Below, piece after piece: positions 7,344 through 14,526 of a stretch of DNA of 54,091 nucleotides (the stretch's first letter is position 1; each line of letters starts with the position of its first letter). A program made the position numbers and the translations under genes. This DNA is from Sphingobacterium sp. (lineage in GTDB: Bacteria > Bacteroidota > Bacteroidia > Sphingobacteriales > Sphingobacteriaceae): NCBI GenBank assembly GCA_022712315.1, contig JALAGS010000098.1, positions 1 through 54,091 on the forward strand. Direction: 5' to 3'. Below the pieces are notes generated by a model. That model saw only the letters and a list, made by a program, of their open reading frames with translations, had not been told where the DNA came from and did no database searches.

Positions 7344-7414
7344 GATGGAATAGCATAATGGTATTGCACCGAACTGTCCATTCGGACATTCAAAGTTAAG
7401 ACCTTCTTTAAAAA
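7344..7414 (+). ncRNA. tRNA-like element 4 (intact anticodon arm, GTC)
   Basis: A D-arm-like stretch (GCA...TGC around ATGGT, 7353-7367) leads to a perfect anticodon stem CCGAA/TTCGG (7369-7373 and 7381-7385) with the seven-base loop CTGTCCA. This has T at position 33 and GTC, the Asp anticodon, at 34-36, but C at position 37 where a purine is normal. The T-arm (CAAAG, TTAAGAC, CTT) is only partly paired and has an altered loop. No acceptor stem is formed. Confidence 0.55.
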
Positions 7415-7480
7415 GGCCATTGGTAGAAGCTTGCTATCTTTTATCCTGCTTATGCGCGGTTTTCATGCAACTGAGCAATT
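7414..7480 (+). ncRNA. Possible tRNA-like element 5 (weak, Lys-like)
   Basis: TTGGTAGAAGC (about 7420-7430) resembles the second half of a D-arm, CTTTTAT resembles a Lys anticodon loop, and CGGTT/AACTG (7457-7461 and 7469-7473) encloses TTCATGC as a T-arm-like hairpin. Its loop begins 66 bases after that of element 4, the same spacing as between elements 1 and 2. Pairing is poor elsewhere. Confidence 0.3.
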
Positions 7481-7675
7481 GATTGATGGCCTGAGATTCC
7501 TAAGCTATGGTATTTGCATTTAGAATAAAAAGTCATGACCAATAAAATGGGGTATTTGCTCACTGACTTTTGATTTTAAAACGGGCACCCGGACTTTTGA
7601 ATCCCGCTTGAGGTCAAGGGATAAAAAATAGCAGGTTTTAGAATAGAAATAATGAAAATTTAAAAAAATATACGA
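7481..7675. other. Leader between tRNA-like array and slipin gene
   Basis: Further traces of tRNA-like sequence may be present. AGCTATGGTATTTGC (about 7503-7517) resembles the D-arm of element 4, and GACTTTTGA occurs twice (7565-7573 and 7592-7600), the second within a Gln-like anticodon hairpin. CTTGA/TCAAG forms a tight hairpin near 7607-7618. No gene is seen. Confidence 0.3.
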
Positions 7676-8770
7676 ATGAAAAAAGTACAAATAACTACAG
7701 AAGAAATCGGATTGGTTGTTAAAAACAATACGGTGATCCGTGTTTTAAAATCCGGCAACTACTGGTTGGGATTTGGTGAAAAACTGGAGAAGTATACGAC
7801 TACCCATCCATTTCCTCCCAGTCGCAATATCGATGTGCTTTTGCAGTTGACAGATTTTCGAGAATTGGTCGATATCGTTGAAGTGGGTGATGCTGAGATC
7901 TGTCTTGTTTTTTTAAACAATAATTTTGAAAAAACATTAGCCTCCGGTAGACATGTTTTTTGGAAGGAATTGCGCGAACGCAGATTTCAATTGGAAGACA
8001 TTACGGAGATTGGGATCCCTGCTTCTGTTAACCGTCAGTTATTGGAGAAACAGGCTTTGACTTACTATGTGCGACAATACAAGGTAGAAGCAAATGAGAA
8101 AGCTTTGCTTTTTGTGGACGGTGTTTTTGTTGAGATTTTGAACCCCGGTACATATTGCTGGTGGAAGAATTCGAAAACGATCGCTATTTCGAAAGCCGAT
8201 ATGCGGGTTTTGACATTAGATGTTGTGGGTCAGGAAATTCTGTCTAAGGACAAGGCACAGATCCGGATCAATTTTACGTTGCAATATCAGATTGTGGATA
8301 TCGTTAAAGCGCTATTGGACAATAAAGAATATGAGAAGCAATTGTATTCTCTGATGCAGCTTATTTTACGTTCGTATATCGGTCAAATGACTTTAGACGA
8401 ACTGATGGAAAAGAAAACAGAAGTGCAAGCCTATGTTTTAGAAAACACGGCACAGCAAGTTGCCCGTTTGGGTTTAACGTTGTTAACCTGTGGTGTGAAA
8501 GATATTATTTTACCTGGTGACGTACGAGATATCATGAATCAGGTATTAATTGCTGAGAAGCGGGCCCAGGCCAATATTATTATGCGCCGTGAAGAGACGG
8601 CGTCAACAAGAAGTTTGTTAAATACGGCAAAGTTAATGGAAGAAAACAATATGCTGTTTAAACTAAAGGAGATGGAATATGTTGAAAAAATTGCTGAGAA
8701 AATAAATTCAATTTCGGTCTCTGGAAATGGGCAGATTGTTGATCAATTAAGGCAACTTTTTGTGAAATAA
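7676..8770 (+). CDS. Slipin/SPFH (band 7) family protein of RtcB locus
   Basis: The 364-aa protein carries an SPFH/band-7 domain over roughly residues 130-310 (YKVEANEKALLFVDGVFVEIL, then DKAQIRINFTLQYQI and TLDELMEKK) and a helical C-terminal part (EKRAQANIIMRREE onward). Unlike classical slipins and stomatins it has no N-terminal membrane hairpin and begins with a beta-rich segment (MKKVQITTEEIGLVV), so it is probably soluble or peripherally attached. SPFH proteins form ring-like oligomers. Pairing of such slipins with rtcB is known from comparative genomics. The ATG is the first in frame. It is followed 102 bp later by rtcB and preceded by the tRNA-like array, all on the same strand. Confidence 0.85.
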   Translation: MKKVQITTEEIGLVVKNNTVIRVLKSGNYWLGFGEKLEKYTTTHPFPPSRNIDVLLQLTDFRELVDIVEVGDAEICLVFLNNNFEKTLASGRHVFWKELRERRFQLEDITEIGIPASVNRQLLEKQALTYYVRQYKVEANEKALLFVDGVFVEILNPGTYCWWKNSKTIAISKADMRVLTLDVVGQEILSKDKAQIRINFTLQYQIVDIVKALLDNKEYEKQLYSLMQLILRSYIGQMTLDELMEKKTEVQAYVLENTAQQVARLGLTLLTCGVKDIILPGDVRDIMNQVLIAEKRAQANIIMRREETASTRSLLNTAKLMEENNMLFKLKEMEYVEKIAEKINSISVSGNGQIVDQLRQLFVK

Positions 8771-8793
8771 TGTATTAATAAGTCGAAAGAGGT

Positions 8794-8827
8794 GCAGGTA
8801 GCAACATAAAGAGTCGTTGTTACCTGC
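8794..8827 (+). promoter_or_regulatory. Hairpin between slipin and rtcB
   Basis: GCAGGTAGCAAC (8794-8805) pairs with GTTGTTACCTGC (8816-8827) over 12 pairs, including one G-U, around a 10-base loop. Only three T follow, so it is a weak terminator at best. It may be an attenuator, a processing site or an RNA stabiliser that sets slipin and RtcB amounts apart. Confidence 0.6.
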
Positions 8828-8872
8828 TTTGGAAGAGTTGAAAGGCTATTCCACTAAATTAGAAAATCAAAA

Positions 8873-10294
8873 ATGGAAAATAAGCGAATAAATGGCAATG
8901 ATTTAATTGCATTAGGATATAAAGAAAACCATACATTGGGTGTGGCATTGAAAATTAATAGTAAGAGACACGGGTTTACACGTGCTGATATGCTTGCGAG
9001 ATTCAAATCTGTCCTGGAAGATCCAACTAAATATATCGAAGACGCCGTTTTCGGGATTTTAGCGCATGCTATATTAGGCCAAGAAGCTGTTGACAAGTCA
9101 TTAATTGCTCTTAATGAAACACCAGCGGATTACGTGACCTATGGTGCATCGGAAATCGAGACAGGTGCGAAAGTACAGATGAACATCGCTATGAAATTGC
9201 CCGTTGCAGTTGCTGGAGCACTGATGCCAGATGCGCATCAAGGTTACGGATTGCCGATCGGTGGTGTACTTGCCACCAATAACGCAGTGATTCCCTATGG
9301 TGTTGGTGTTGATATTGGCTGCCGGATGGCTTTGTCCATTTTTGACTTACCCGCGTCATTTCTCGAGAGCAATCTGTCGACATTGAAAGATATTATTATG
9401 CGAAACACTAAATTTGGAGCAGGCAATGGATATTTGCGACATGAACGGGTTGATCATGAAGTGATGGATAGCAAATTGTTTGCTGAGCATAATCTGCTTT
9501 CTTCGTTGAAGGATAAAGCTTGGACGCAATTGGGATCTTCCGGAGGTGGAAATCATTTTGTGGAGTTTGGTATCGTCGAATTTGAAGAGAAGGATGAGGC
9601 ATTAAATATTGAAAGCGGTAGCTATTTAGGATTGCTGACCCATTCTGGATCCAGAGGGTTTGGAGCTACCATTGCGGCGCATTATACGAAATTGGCCAAA
9701 TCCTTGTGTAAGTTACCTTACCAAGCTGAAAACCTTGCATATCTGGATTTAAACACACATGAAGGGCAAGAGTACTGGTTAGCCATGAGTCTTGCAGGTG
9801 ATTATGCGTCAGCCTGCCATGAAGTAATTCATGATAAAATAGAGGCGGCATTGGGAGCGACACTGCTGGCGAAGGTGGAGAACCATCATAATTTTGCATG
9901 GAAGGAAACTTGGAACGGACAAGATGTAATTGTACACCGAAAGGGGGCTACTCCGGCAGCAGAAGGAGTTATGGGGATTATTCCGGGCTCTATGGCTACC
10001 CCTGGATTTTTGGTTAGAGGAAAGGGGGCATTGAATTCCATCCAGTCGGCATCGCATGGAGCAGGGCGTTTGATGAGTCGTACGCAAGCTGTTAAAACGT
10101 TATCTTCTAATGATCTGAACAACATGCTTAAAGATCAAGGTGTTATGTTGATTGGAGCTGGGATGGATGAAGCGCCGATGGCGTATAAAGATATCCATAC
10201 AGTCATGGCATCACAAAAAGATCTTGTTGATATTGTGGCTAAGTTTTCACCAAAAATTGTTCGTATGGCTGACGATGGTAGCCGAGAAGACTAA
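8873..10294 (+). CDS. rtcB: RNA-splicing ligase RtcB
   Basis: RtcB is a GTP- and Mn-dependent ligase that joins 2',3'-cyclic phosphate or 3'-phosphate ends to 5'-OH ends, the break type left by many tRNA-cleaving nucleases. The 473-aa protein has the full set of active-site motifs: PDAHQGYGLPIGG (119-131), GVGVDIGCR with metal ligand Cys150, GGGNH (224-228), the THSGSRG block (257-262), ENHHNFAW (336-343), HRKGAT (355-360) and SHGAGR (394-399), whose His395 corresponds to the residue I expect to be guanylylated. It is the second gene of the slipin-rtcB pair. No rtcA or rtcR is in the window. A strong terminator follows. Confidence 0.96.
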   Translation: MENKRINGNDLIALGYKENHTLGVALKINSKRHGFTRADMLARFKSVLEDPTKYIEDAVFGILAHAILGQEAVDKSLIALNETPADYVTYGASEIETGAKVQMNIAMKLPVAVAGALMPDAHQGYGLPIGGVLATNNAVIPYGVGVDIGCRMALSIFDLPASFLESNLSTLKDIIMRNTKFGAGNGYLRHERVDHEVMDSKLFAEHNLLSSLKDKAWTQLGSSGGGNHFVEFGIVEFEEKDEALNIESGSYLGLLTHSGSRGFGATIAAHYTKLAKSLCKLPYQAENLAYLDLNTHEGQEYWLAMSLAGDYASACHEVIHDKIEAALGATLLAKVENHHNFAWKETWNGQDVIVHRKGATPAAEGVMGIIPGSMATPGFLVRGKGALNSIQSASHGAGRLMSRTQAVKTLSSNDLNNMLKDQGVMLIGAGMDEAPMAYKDIHTVMASQKDLVDIVAKFSPKIVRMADDGSRED

Positions 10295-10298
10295 TGAA

Positions 10299-10339
10299 GC
10301 ATAAAAGCGGCCCTCAAAGATAGGGGGCCGCTTTTATGC
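10299..10339. terminator. Bidirectional terminator between rtcB and ClC gene
   Basis: GCATAAAAGCGGCCC (10299-10313) and GGGCCGCTTTTATGC (10325-10339) form a perfect 15-pair stem between two convergent genes. Confidence 0.85.
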
Positions 10340-10371
10340 TCTCGGATCAGGCCAGCCTGATTTTAAACGAA

Positions 10372-11661
10372 TCATTTAGCTATTGCTGCTTCCTTGTACG
10401 TGTATACGTTATATGGGTATAGTTTTTTAGCCAGGGCTTTAGCAATAAAACTGCTAATGAGTAATGGTGCCAACAATAGATATCCTGACGGTACGAGACT
10501 TGCAATAATAAAGATGGCTGTAAAAGGGGCGTGAATGGCAGCAGAAAGCATCGCTGCAGCACCAAAAAGAGCAAAATTAATCACGATAAGTTGCGTTCCG
10601 AGGTAATGGTTGCAAAGCTGTGCAAATAAGACACCTAACAGTGCGCCTGTTACGATACTGGGGGCAAATACACCGCCATCACCTCCCGCGCCCAATGTAA
10701 GAGAAGCTACAAGGGGTTTTAAGAGGACGAGCAGGATAAGAGGAAGAAAGTAGAACAAATTTATCGAATCATGGAAACTGCTTTTTAGAATTTCTCCAAG
10801 GCCATGATAGCTATCCCCATAGAGCGCCGGTACAAAAAAGATAAATGTCCCCACGGTTATCGCGCCAAGATTAACACGGATAAAGTTGCTTTTAATACCT
10901 GCAAAATAGGATTTTGCATAGATAACGGTTTTAGTGAAGTAAAGCGCCAAAATCCCTCCAATCAATCCTAAAATAGCCACAAAGGGAATTGCCTGCCAAC
11001 GCCATTCTTCTATTGCAAATGTGAATAAAGGACTGGAATCAACATAATAGACAAAGACCGAAGCCAGGACCATTGACGTTAGACCACTTATGAGCAATGT
11101 CTTATTATATCTTCTTGCGATTACTTCAAATGCAAAAAGAAAACCTCCTAATGCACTTCCAAATAAAAGTGTTACTCCTGCTATTACACCGGCACAGATT
11201 AACTCAGTCTTATAAGCCCAAGCCGGATGTAATCTTTTATAGGCCTGATTGCCCACTGTAGCTGTGGCAACAACAGTGGAGACTTCTACTCCGGTTGATC
11301 CCCCAAAAATAACAGTTAAAAAGCCATTGATATAGTGCGAAGGAATTTTAAAGAAAGGCAGATGGTCTTTTCTCGTTTCCAAGGTAGTATAGATTTCTTT
11401 AATTCCTTTATTCTTTCTATTTTGAAAAACATATTTCCGTAAGAAATAAATTGCCGTGATACCAATACTAGGTAAAACAATAAACAATCTAGGATCCCAA
11501 GAAGAAACTTTTTCAAATAATTCATCTTGTACATAGGCTGTACTGTGTTTGAGCGTATAAGCTAATACGCAGCAAATGATACTAACAATAGCTGAGCTTG
11601 CTATTAATTTTATATAGCTATATCGAACGACCTTTTTTCTGTAAATCGTATTGCCTTCCAT
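10372..11661 (-). CDS. ClC family chloride channel or transporter
   Basis: This is a 429-aa polytopic inner-membrane protein with about ten to twelve hydrophobic segments and no C-terminal CBS domains. Family motifs are FGGSTGVEVST in the position of the GREGP selectivity motif, GSALGGFLFAFEV, and GAGGDGGVFAPSIVTG matching the GxFxP motif. The first motif lacks the usual Glu-Gly-Pro, so whether it works as Cl-/H+ antiporter or as a channel cannot be said. It stands alone. A good -7 element lies upstream at 11684-11691. Confidence 0.9.
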   Translation of the reverse strand: MEGNTIYRKKVVRYSYIKLIASSAIVSIICCVLAYTLKHSTAYVQDELFEKVSSWDPRLFIVLPSIGITAIYFLRKYVFQNRKNKGIKEIYTTLETRKDHLPFFKIPSHYINGFLTVIFGGSTGVEVSTVVATATVGNQAYKRLHPAWAYKTELICAGVIAGVTLLFGSALGGFLFAFEVIARRYNKTLLISGLTSMVLASVFVYYVDSSPLFTFAIEEWRWQAIPFVAILGLIGGILALYFTKTVIYAKSYFAGIKSNFIRVNLGAITVGTFIFFVPALYGDSYHGLGEILKSSFHDSINLFYFLPLILLVLLKPLVASLTLGAGGDGGVFAPSIVTGALLGVLFAQLCNHYLGTQLIVINFALFGAAAMLSAAIHAPFTAIFIIASLVPSGYLLLAPLLISSFIAKALAKKLYPYNVYTYKEAAIAK

Positions 11662-11683
11662 AATGTCTTGCTTTGAATCGGCT

Positions 11684-11691
11684 CAAAGGTA
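11684..11691 (-). promoter_or_regulatory. -7 promoter element of the ClC gene
   Basis: Read on the minus strand the octamer is TACCTTTG, a match to TAnnTTTG, 22 bases before the ATG. Confidence 0.5.
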
Positions 11692-11755
11692 CGTGATATT
11701 TAGTTTAAAGTAAATGGCAAATGTTTAAGACATACTTTTTGTTACGTTATAGCCC

Positions 11756-12214
11756 TTACTGTATACCGATGAAAATATCCACCTTGGCATCCTGAGGATT
11801 CTGTGCTTTTTCTCCATATACCTCAAAGTCTGCCGTGTAAGTTCTAGGTAAATCTGAATTCCAGATCTTTTCCCAAACTTCATAAACGATACCCTCCGCT
11901 AAATTACCTTCAGCAGTAAAGTGCTGGTACTGATTTTGTGCGATATGTATACCGTCCATGTCTTCAGGCATCTCTTCAAGACCTGAAACTTTACAGCCTA
12001 AAAACGTGGTATATGGTAATGTATGGTCCTTTTCATATTCAGTATAGATACAATAGAGCTCGTCGGATACTTTATTTGGGATTCGACTTAAGATATCTTC
12101 CTTAAAAAACCGATTCCACAATTCGGGGATGTCTTTTGCTGCTTGTCCGTTTTGGTTGCTTGTACGGATAGCGAGACCAATAATACTAAAAGAAGGGATT
12201 ATTTTATTTTTCAT
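11756..12214 (-). CDS. GyrI-like/effector-binding domain protein
   Basis: The 152-aa protein is a stand-alone effector-binding domain of the kind found at the C-terminus of AraC and MerR regulators and in GyrI/SbmC. It shows IIPSFSIIGLAIRTSNQNG at the start, LYCIYTEYEKDHT with FLGCKVSG in the middle and YQHFTAEGNLAEGIVYEVWEKIW near the end. The open frame extends 16 codons upstream, but the ATG at 12214 gives the normal N-terminus. It has no DNA-binding domain. It may bind small ligands or act as a DNA gyrase inhibitor relative. The neighbours give no clue. Confidence 0.8.
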   Translation of the reverse strand: MKNKIIPSFSIIGLAIRTSNQNGQAAKDIPELWNRFFKEDILSRIPNKVSDELYCIYTEYEKDHTLPYTTFLGCKVSGLEEMPEDMDGIHIAQNQYQHFTAEGNLAEGIVYEVWEKIWNSDLPRTYTADFEVYGEKAQNPQDAKVDIFIGIQ

Positions 12215-12384
12215 GTCTTTGAGTTTTATATCAAAGTTAATGGCAACAAATGACAACAGCATGTCATGAATAATGGCTTAATGGTGTTTTTTCCAAATTT
12301 TATCAACTTGAGATGATATTCAGATAACGCTGCCGAACCATACCATGTATAAAAGGAACCTTGCTATCCATATTTATCGTGATC

Positions 12385-12852
12385 TTAATTTTCTGCGGCT
12401 GCTTCAGTTGCAATTTTCTGTGCAAAAAAGGAACGGATTTTTCCGGATTTGCCTTCCACCACGATGTGAAGCTTGTTATCGGATAACGGGGTATAACGTA
12501 TATAATTGGGGAAATCGTGCGCCTCATTGACAAAAGAATAAGTACTGTCCTGATAAGTCAGTTCGAAATTGACTTCCTTCCCATTGTTCTGTCCGATAAC
12601 TAACGCCGTGTAGATGATTTTATCATTTATCTTGCTTAATTTTAAATACTCACTGACTATTTTTTGTCCATTTTTCAGTTCGTAGGAAATACCTTTGAGT
12701 TCAGTTGCGTTAATGCGATCCCAATGTTCGTAACGCTCTTTGTTGTCAACCTTCCAGGTTCCTTCTAGAATGTGAGGAAAAGATACTTGTGAAAATAACG
12801 GTTGAGTAAGTCCCGAACAAAAGAGTAGGGTAGCTATTACAATTGCTTTCAT
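12385..12852 (-). CDS. DUF6265-type secreted protein
   Basis: The 155-aa protein has a cleavable signal peptide (MKAIVIATLLFCSGLTQPLFSQ) and a lipocalin-like beta domain beginning ILEGTWKVDNKERYEHWDRI, with the ELKGISYEL and NEAHDFPNYIRYTPL motifs I associate with DUF6265. It is exported, probably to the periplasm. The function is unknown. It lies 34 bp downstream of the DUF4256 gene on the same strand and may share its transcript. Confidence 0.8.
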   Translation of the reverse strand: MKAIVIATLLFCSGLTQPLFSQVSFPHILEGTWKVDNKERYEHWDRINATELKGISYELKNGQKIVSEYLKLSKINDKIIYTALVIGQNNGKEVNFELTYQDSTYSFVNEAHDFPNYIRYTPLSDNKLHIVVEGKSGKIRSFFAQKIATEAAAEN

Positions 12853-12886
12853 ATCGTGTTTATAATTTAGGAGTTATGCTCATTAT

Positions 12887-13444
12887 TTAAATAAAAAGTA
12901 TTGAACGAAATCCACGCGCGGCATAGTAGGAGACAGCCCCATTATGGTAGGTGAAAACCTGATTGTAGCGCCGGTCACAAAATAAAGCTCCACCAAGTTT
13001 ACGTACAGATTCGGGGGTCTGAATCCAGCTGGAGGTCTTTAAATCGAATTCACCCAGCGTTTGTAGCTGGCGATACTGTTCTTCGGAAAGGAGCGTAGTT
13101 CCCATTTGTTTTGCCTCTTCATCCGCGCTACCAGCGGGCTTATTTTCTTTCCTGTCATCTAAGGCCTTTTGGTCATAGCACAAGCTTCTTCTTCCTTTTG
13201 GGCTTTCTTCGGCACAGTCTACATAAGCGTATTGCGATGCGTTGGGATCAATTATAACCAGATCCGGTTCACCGGAGCTTTTTTCCATTTGAAATAAGCT
13301 CCATAATTTTTTGGGATTCTCAAGTAATTTAGTTTCAACCTCTTCCCATTTTATCTTTGGATGTCTTTTGGGGTACCTTTCAAATCGTTCTCTTAAAATC
13401 TGAAGTAACTTCGACTGTTCTTGTTCTGTAAGTGAATTTTTCAT
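12887..13444 (-). CDS. DUF4256 family protein
   Basis: The 185-aa cytoplasmic protein fits DUF4256: FERYPKRHPKIKWEEVETKL at residues about 17-36, GGEPD-like GEPDLVIID in the middle, CAEESPKGRRSLCYDQKALDDRK, and the C-terminal GGALFCDRRYNQVFTYHNGA and YYAARGFR motifs. The molecular role of the family is not known to me. It starts the two-gene minus-strand unit with the DUF6265 gene. Confidence 0.88.
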   Translation of the reverse strand: MKNSLTEQEQSKLLQILRERFERYPKRHPKIKWEEVETKLLENPKKLWSLFQMEKSSGEPDLVIIDPNASQYAYVDCAEESPKGRRSLCYDQKALDDRKENKPAGSADEEAKQMGTTLLSEEQYRQLQTLGEFDLKTSSWIQTPESVRKLGGALFCDRRYNQVFTYHNGAVSYYAARGFRSILFI

Positions 13445-13578
13445 ACCAGTTATCCTTGTTATGCTAAAATTACATATTTAATTCAAATGTCATGTAGCCT
13501 GATATTGCAAAGAGATTAAATTCTTTATTTCCGAATTGAATTAAATTTATATTTTTACGTTCAATTTTTTAAATAAAT

Positions 13579-14448
13579 ATGGCTTCAGGAATATTTGCAA
13601 TTCTAGATGATATTGCAGCGTTGATGGATGATGTAGCGGTTGCTAGCAAAATCGCGACAAAAAAAACGGCGGGAATTTTAGGTGATGATTTAGCTGTTAA
13701 TGCAGAGAAAGCAACTGGATTTTTGGCGTCGCGTGAGCTCCCAGTTTTGTGGGCAATTACAAAAGGATCATTGCTCAATAAGTTAATTATCGTTCCGATA
13801 GCATTGTTATTAAATGTTTTTTTTCCGATCGCTATCAAATACATTTTAATTTTGGGTGGTTTTTATCTTGCTTTTGAAGGCGTTGAGAAGATTATAGAAT
13901 ATTTGTTCCACCGAAAGCATGCTACTGGAGATGCAAACGTAGCCGAAGTATTGGTGGAAAATACAGCTGTAGCTGAAAAAGCGAAGATTAAGTCGGCCAT
14001 TACAACCGATTTTATTCTTTCGGTAGAAATTGTGATTATCGCTTTAGGGACAGTTTTGGGCAAAAGCCTGTCAATACAAATTATTACCGTATCGGTTGTT
14101 GCTTTTTTAGCTACTGTGGGGGTATACGGTATCGTTGCACTTATCGTTCGAATGGATGATGCGGGTTATAAATTGATTAAAACCTCGCATGAAAAAGGGC
14201 CTATTGCCAGTCTTGGCAGACTGCTTGTCCGTGCGTTGCCGTTTGTTATTAAATTATTGGCCGTAGTAGGTACATTCGCGTTAATTTTGGTATCGGGCGG
14301 TATATTTGCACATTATATTGATTTCTTACATCATGCACTACCGACATTTCCAGGTATGCTTAAAGAATTATTATTTGGCCTGGGCGGAGGTATTATCGTC
14401 GTGATTTTGCTTACAATTGGGAAAAAGATTTTTAAGAAGAAAAAATAA
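13579..14448 (+). CDS. DUF808 (YedI-type) inner-membrane protein
   Basis: The 289-aa protein starts with the typical DUF808 segment (GIFAILDDIAALMDDVAVASKIATKKTAGILGDD in family form) and has several hydrophobic stretches (ILGGFYLAFEGVEKIIEYLF, the ILSVEIVIIALGTVL region, and a C-terminal LLFGLGGGIIVVILLTIG). It is predicted to sit in the inner membrane with its conserved N-terminus in the cytoplasm. The function is unknown. It is a single gene with a strong terminator right after it. Confidence 0.92.
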   Translation: MASGIFAILDDIAALMDDVAVASKIATKKTAGILGDDLAVNAEKATGFLASRELPVLWAITKGSLLNKLIIVPIALLLNVFFPIAIKYILILGGFYLAFEGVEKIIEYLFHRKHATGDANVAEVLVENTAVAEKAKIKSAITTDFILSVEIVIIALGTVLGKSLSIQIITVSVVAFLATVGVYGIVALIVRMDDAGYKLIKTSHEKGPIASLGRLLVRALPFVIKLLAVVGTFALILVSGGIFAHYIDFLHHALPTFPGMLKELLFGLGGGIIVVILLTIGKKIFKKKK

Positions 14449-14489
14449 GTCATTGGATGATCGTCCAATAATTATTCCGTAGATAAGTA

Positions 14490-14524
14490 AAAAAGGCTAG
14501 CAATTTAATTTTGCTAGCCTTTTT
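14490..14524. terminator. Bidirectional terminator
   Basis: AAAAAGGCTAGCAA (14490-14503) pairs perfectly with TTGCTAGCCTTTTT (14511-14524) around TTTAATT. It separates the DUF808 gene and the convergent WG-repeat gene. Confidence 0.9.
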
Positions 14525-14526
14525 GT

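Noticed and set aside
7170..7414. Intact tRNA genes
   Set aside because: None of the units forms a seven-pair acceptor stem, and only unit 4 has a proper anticodon arm.
7486..7492. Seven-base complement of 7414-7420 as a tRNA acceptor stem
   Set aside because: The two strands pair (AGGCCAT/ATGGCCT), but they do not bracket the T-arm-like hairpin in tRNA geometry, so it is probably chance.
6666..7675. Sigma-54 promoter with RtcR-type control of rtcB
   Set aside because: I found no TGGCAC-N5-TTGC match, and no rtcR or rtcA gene is in the window.
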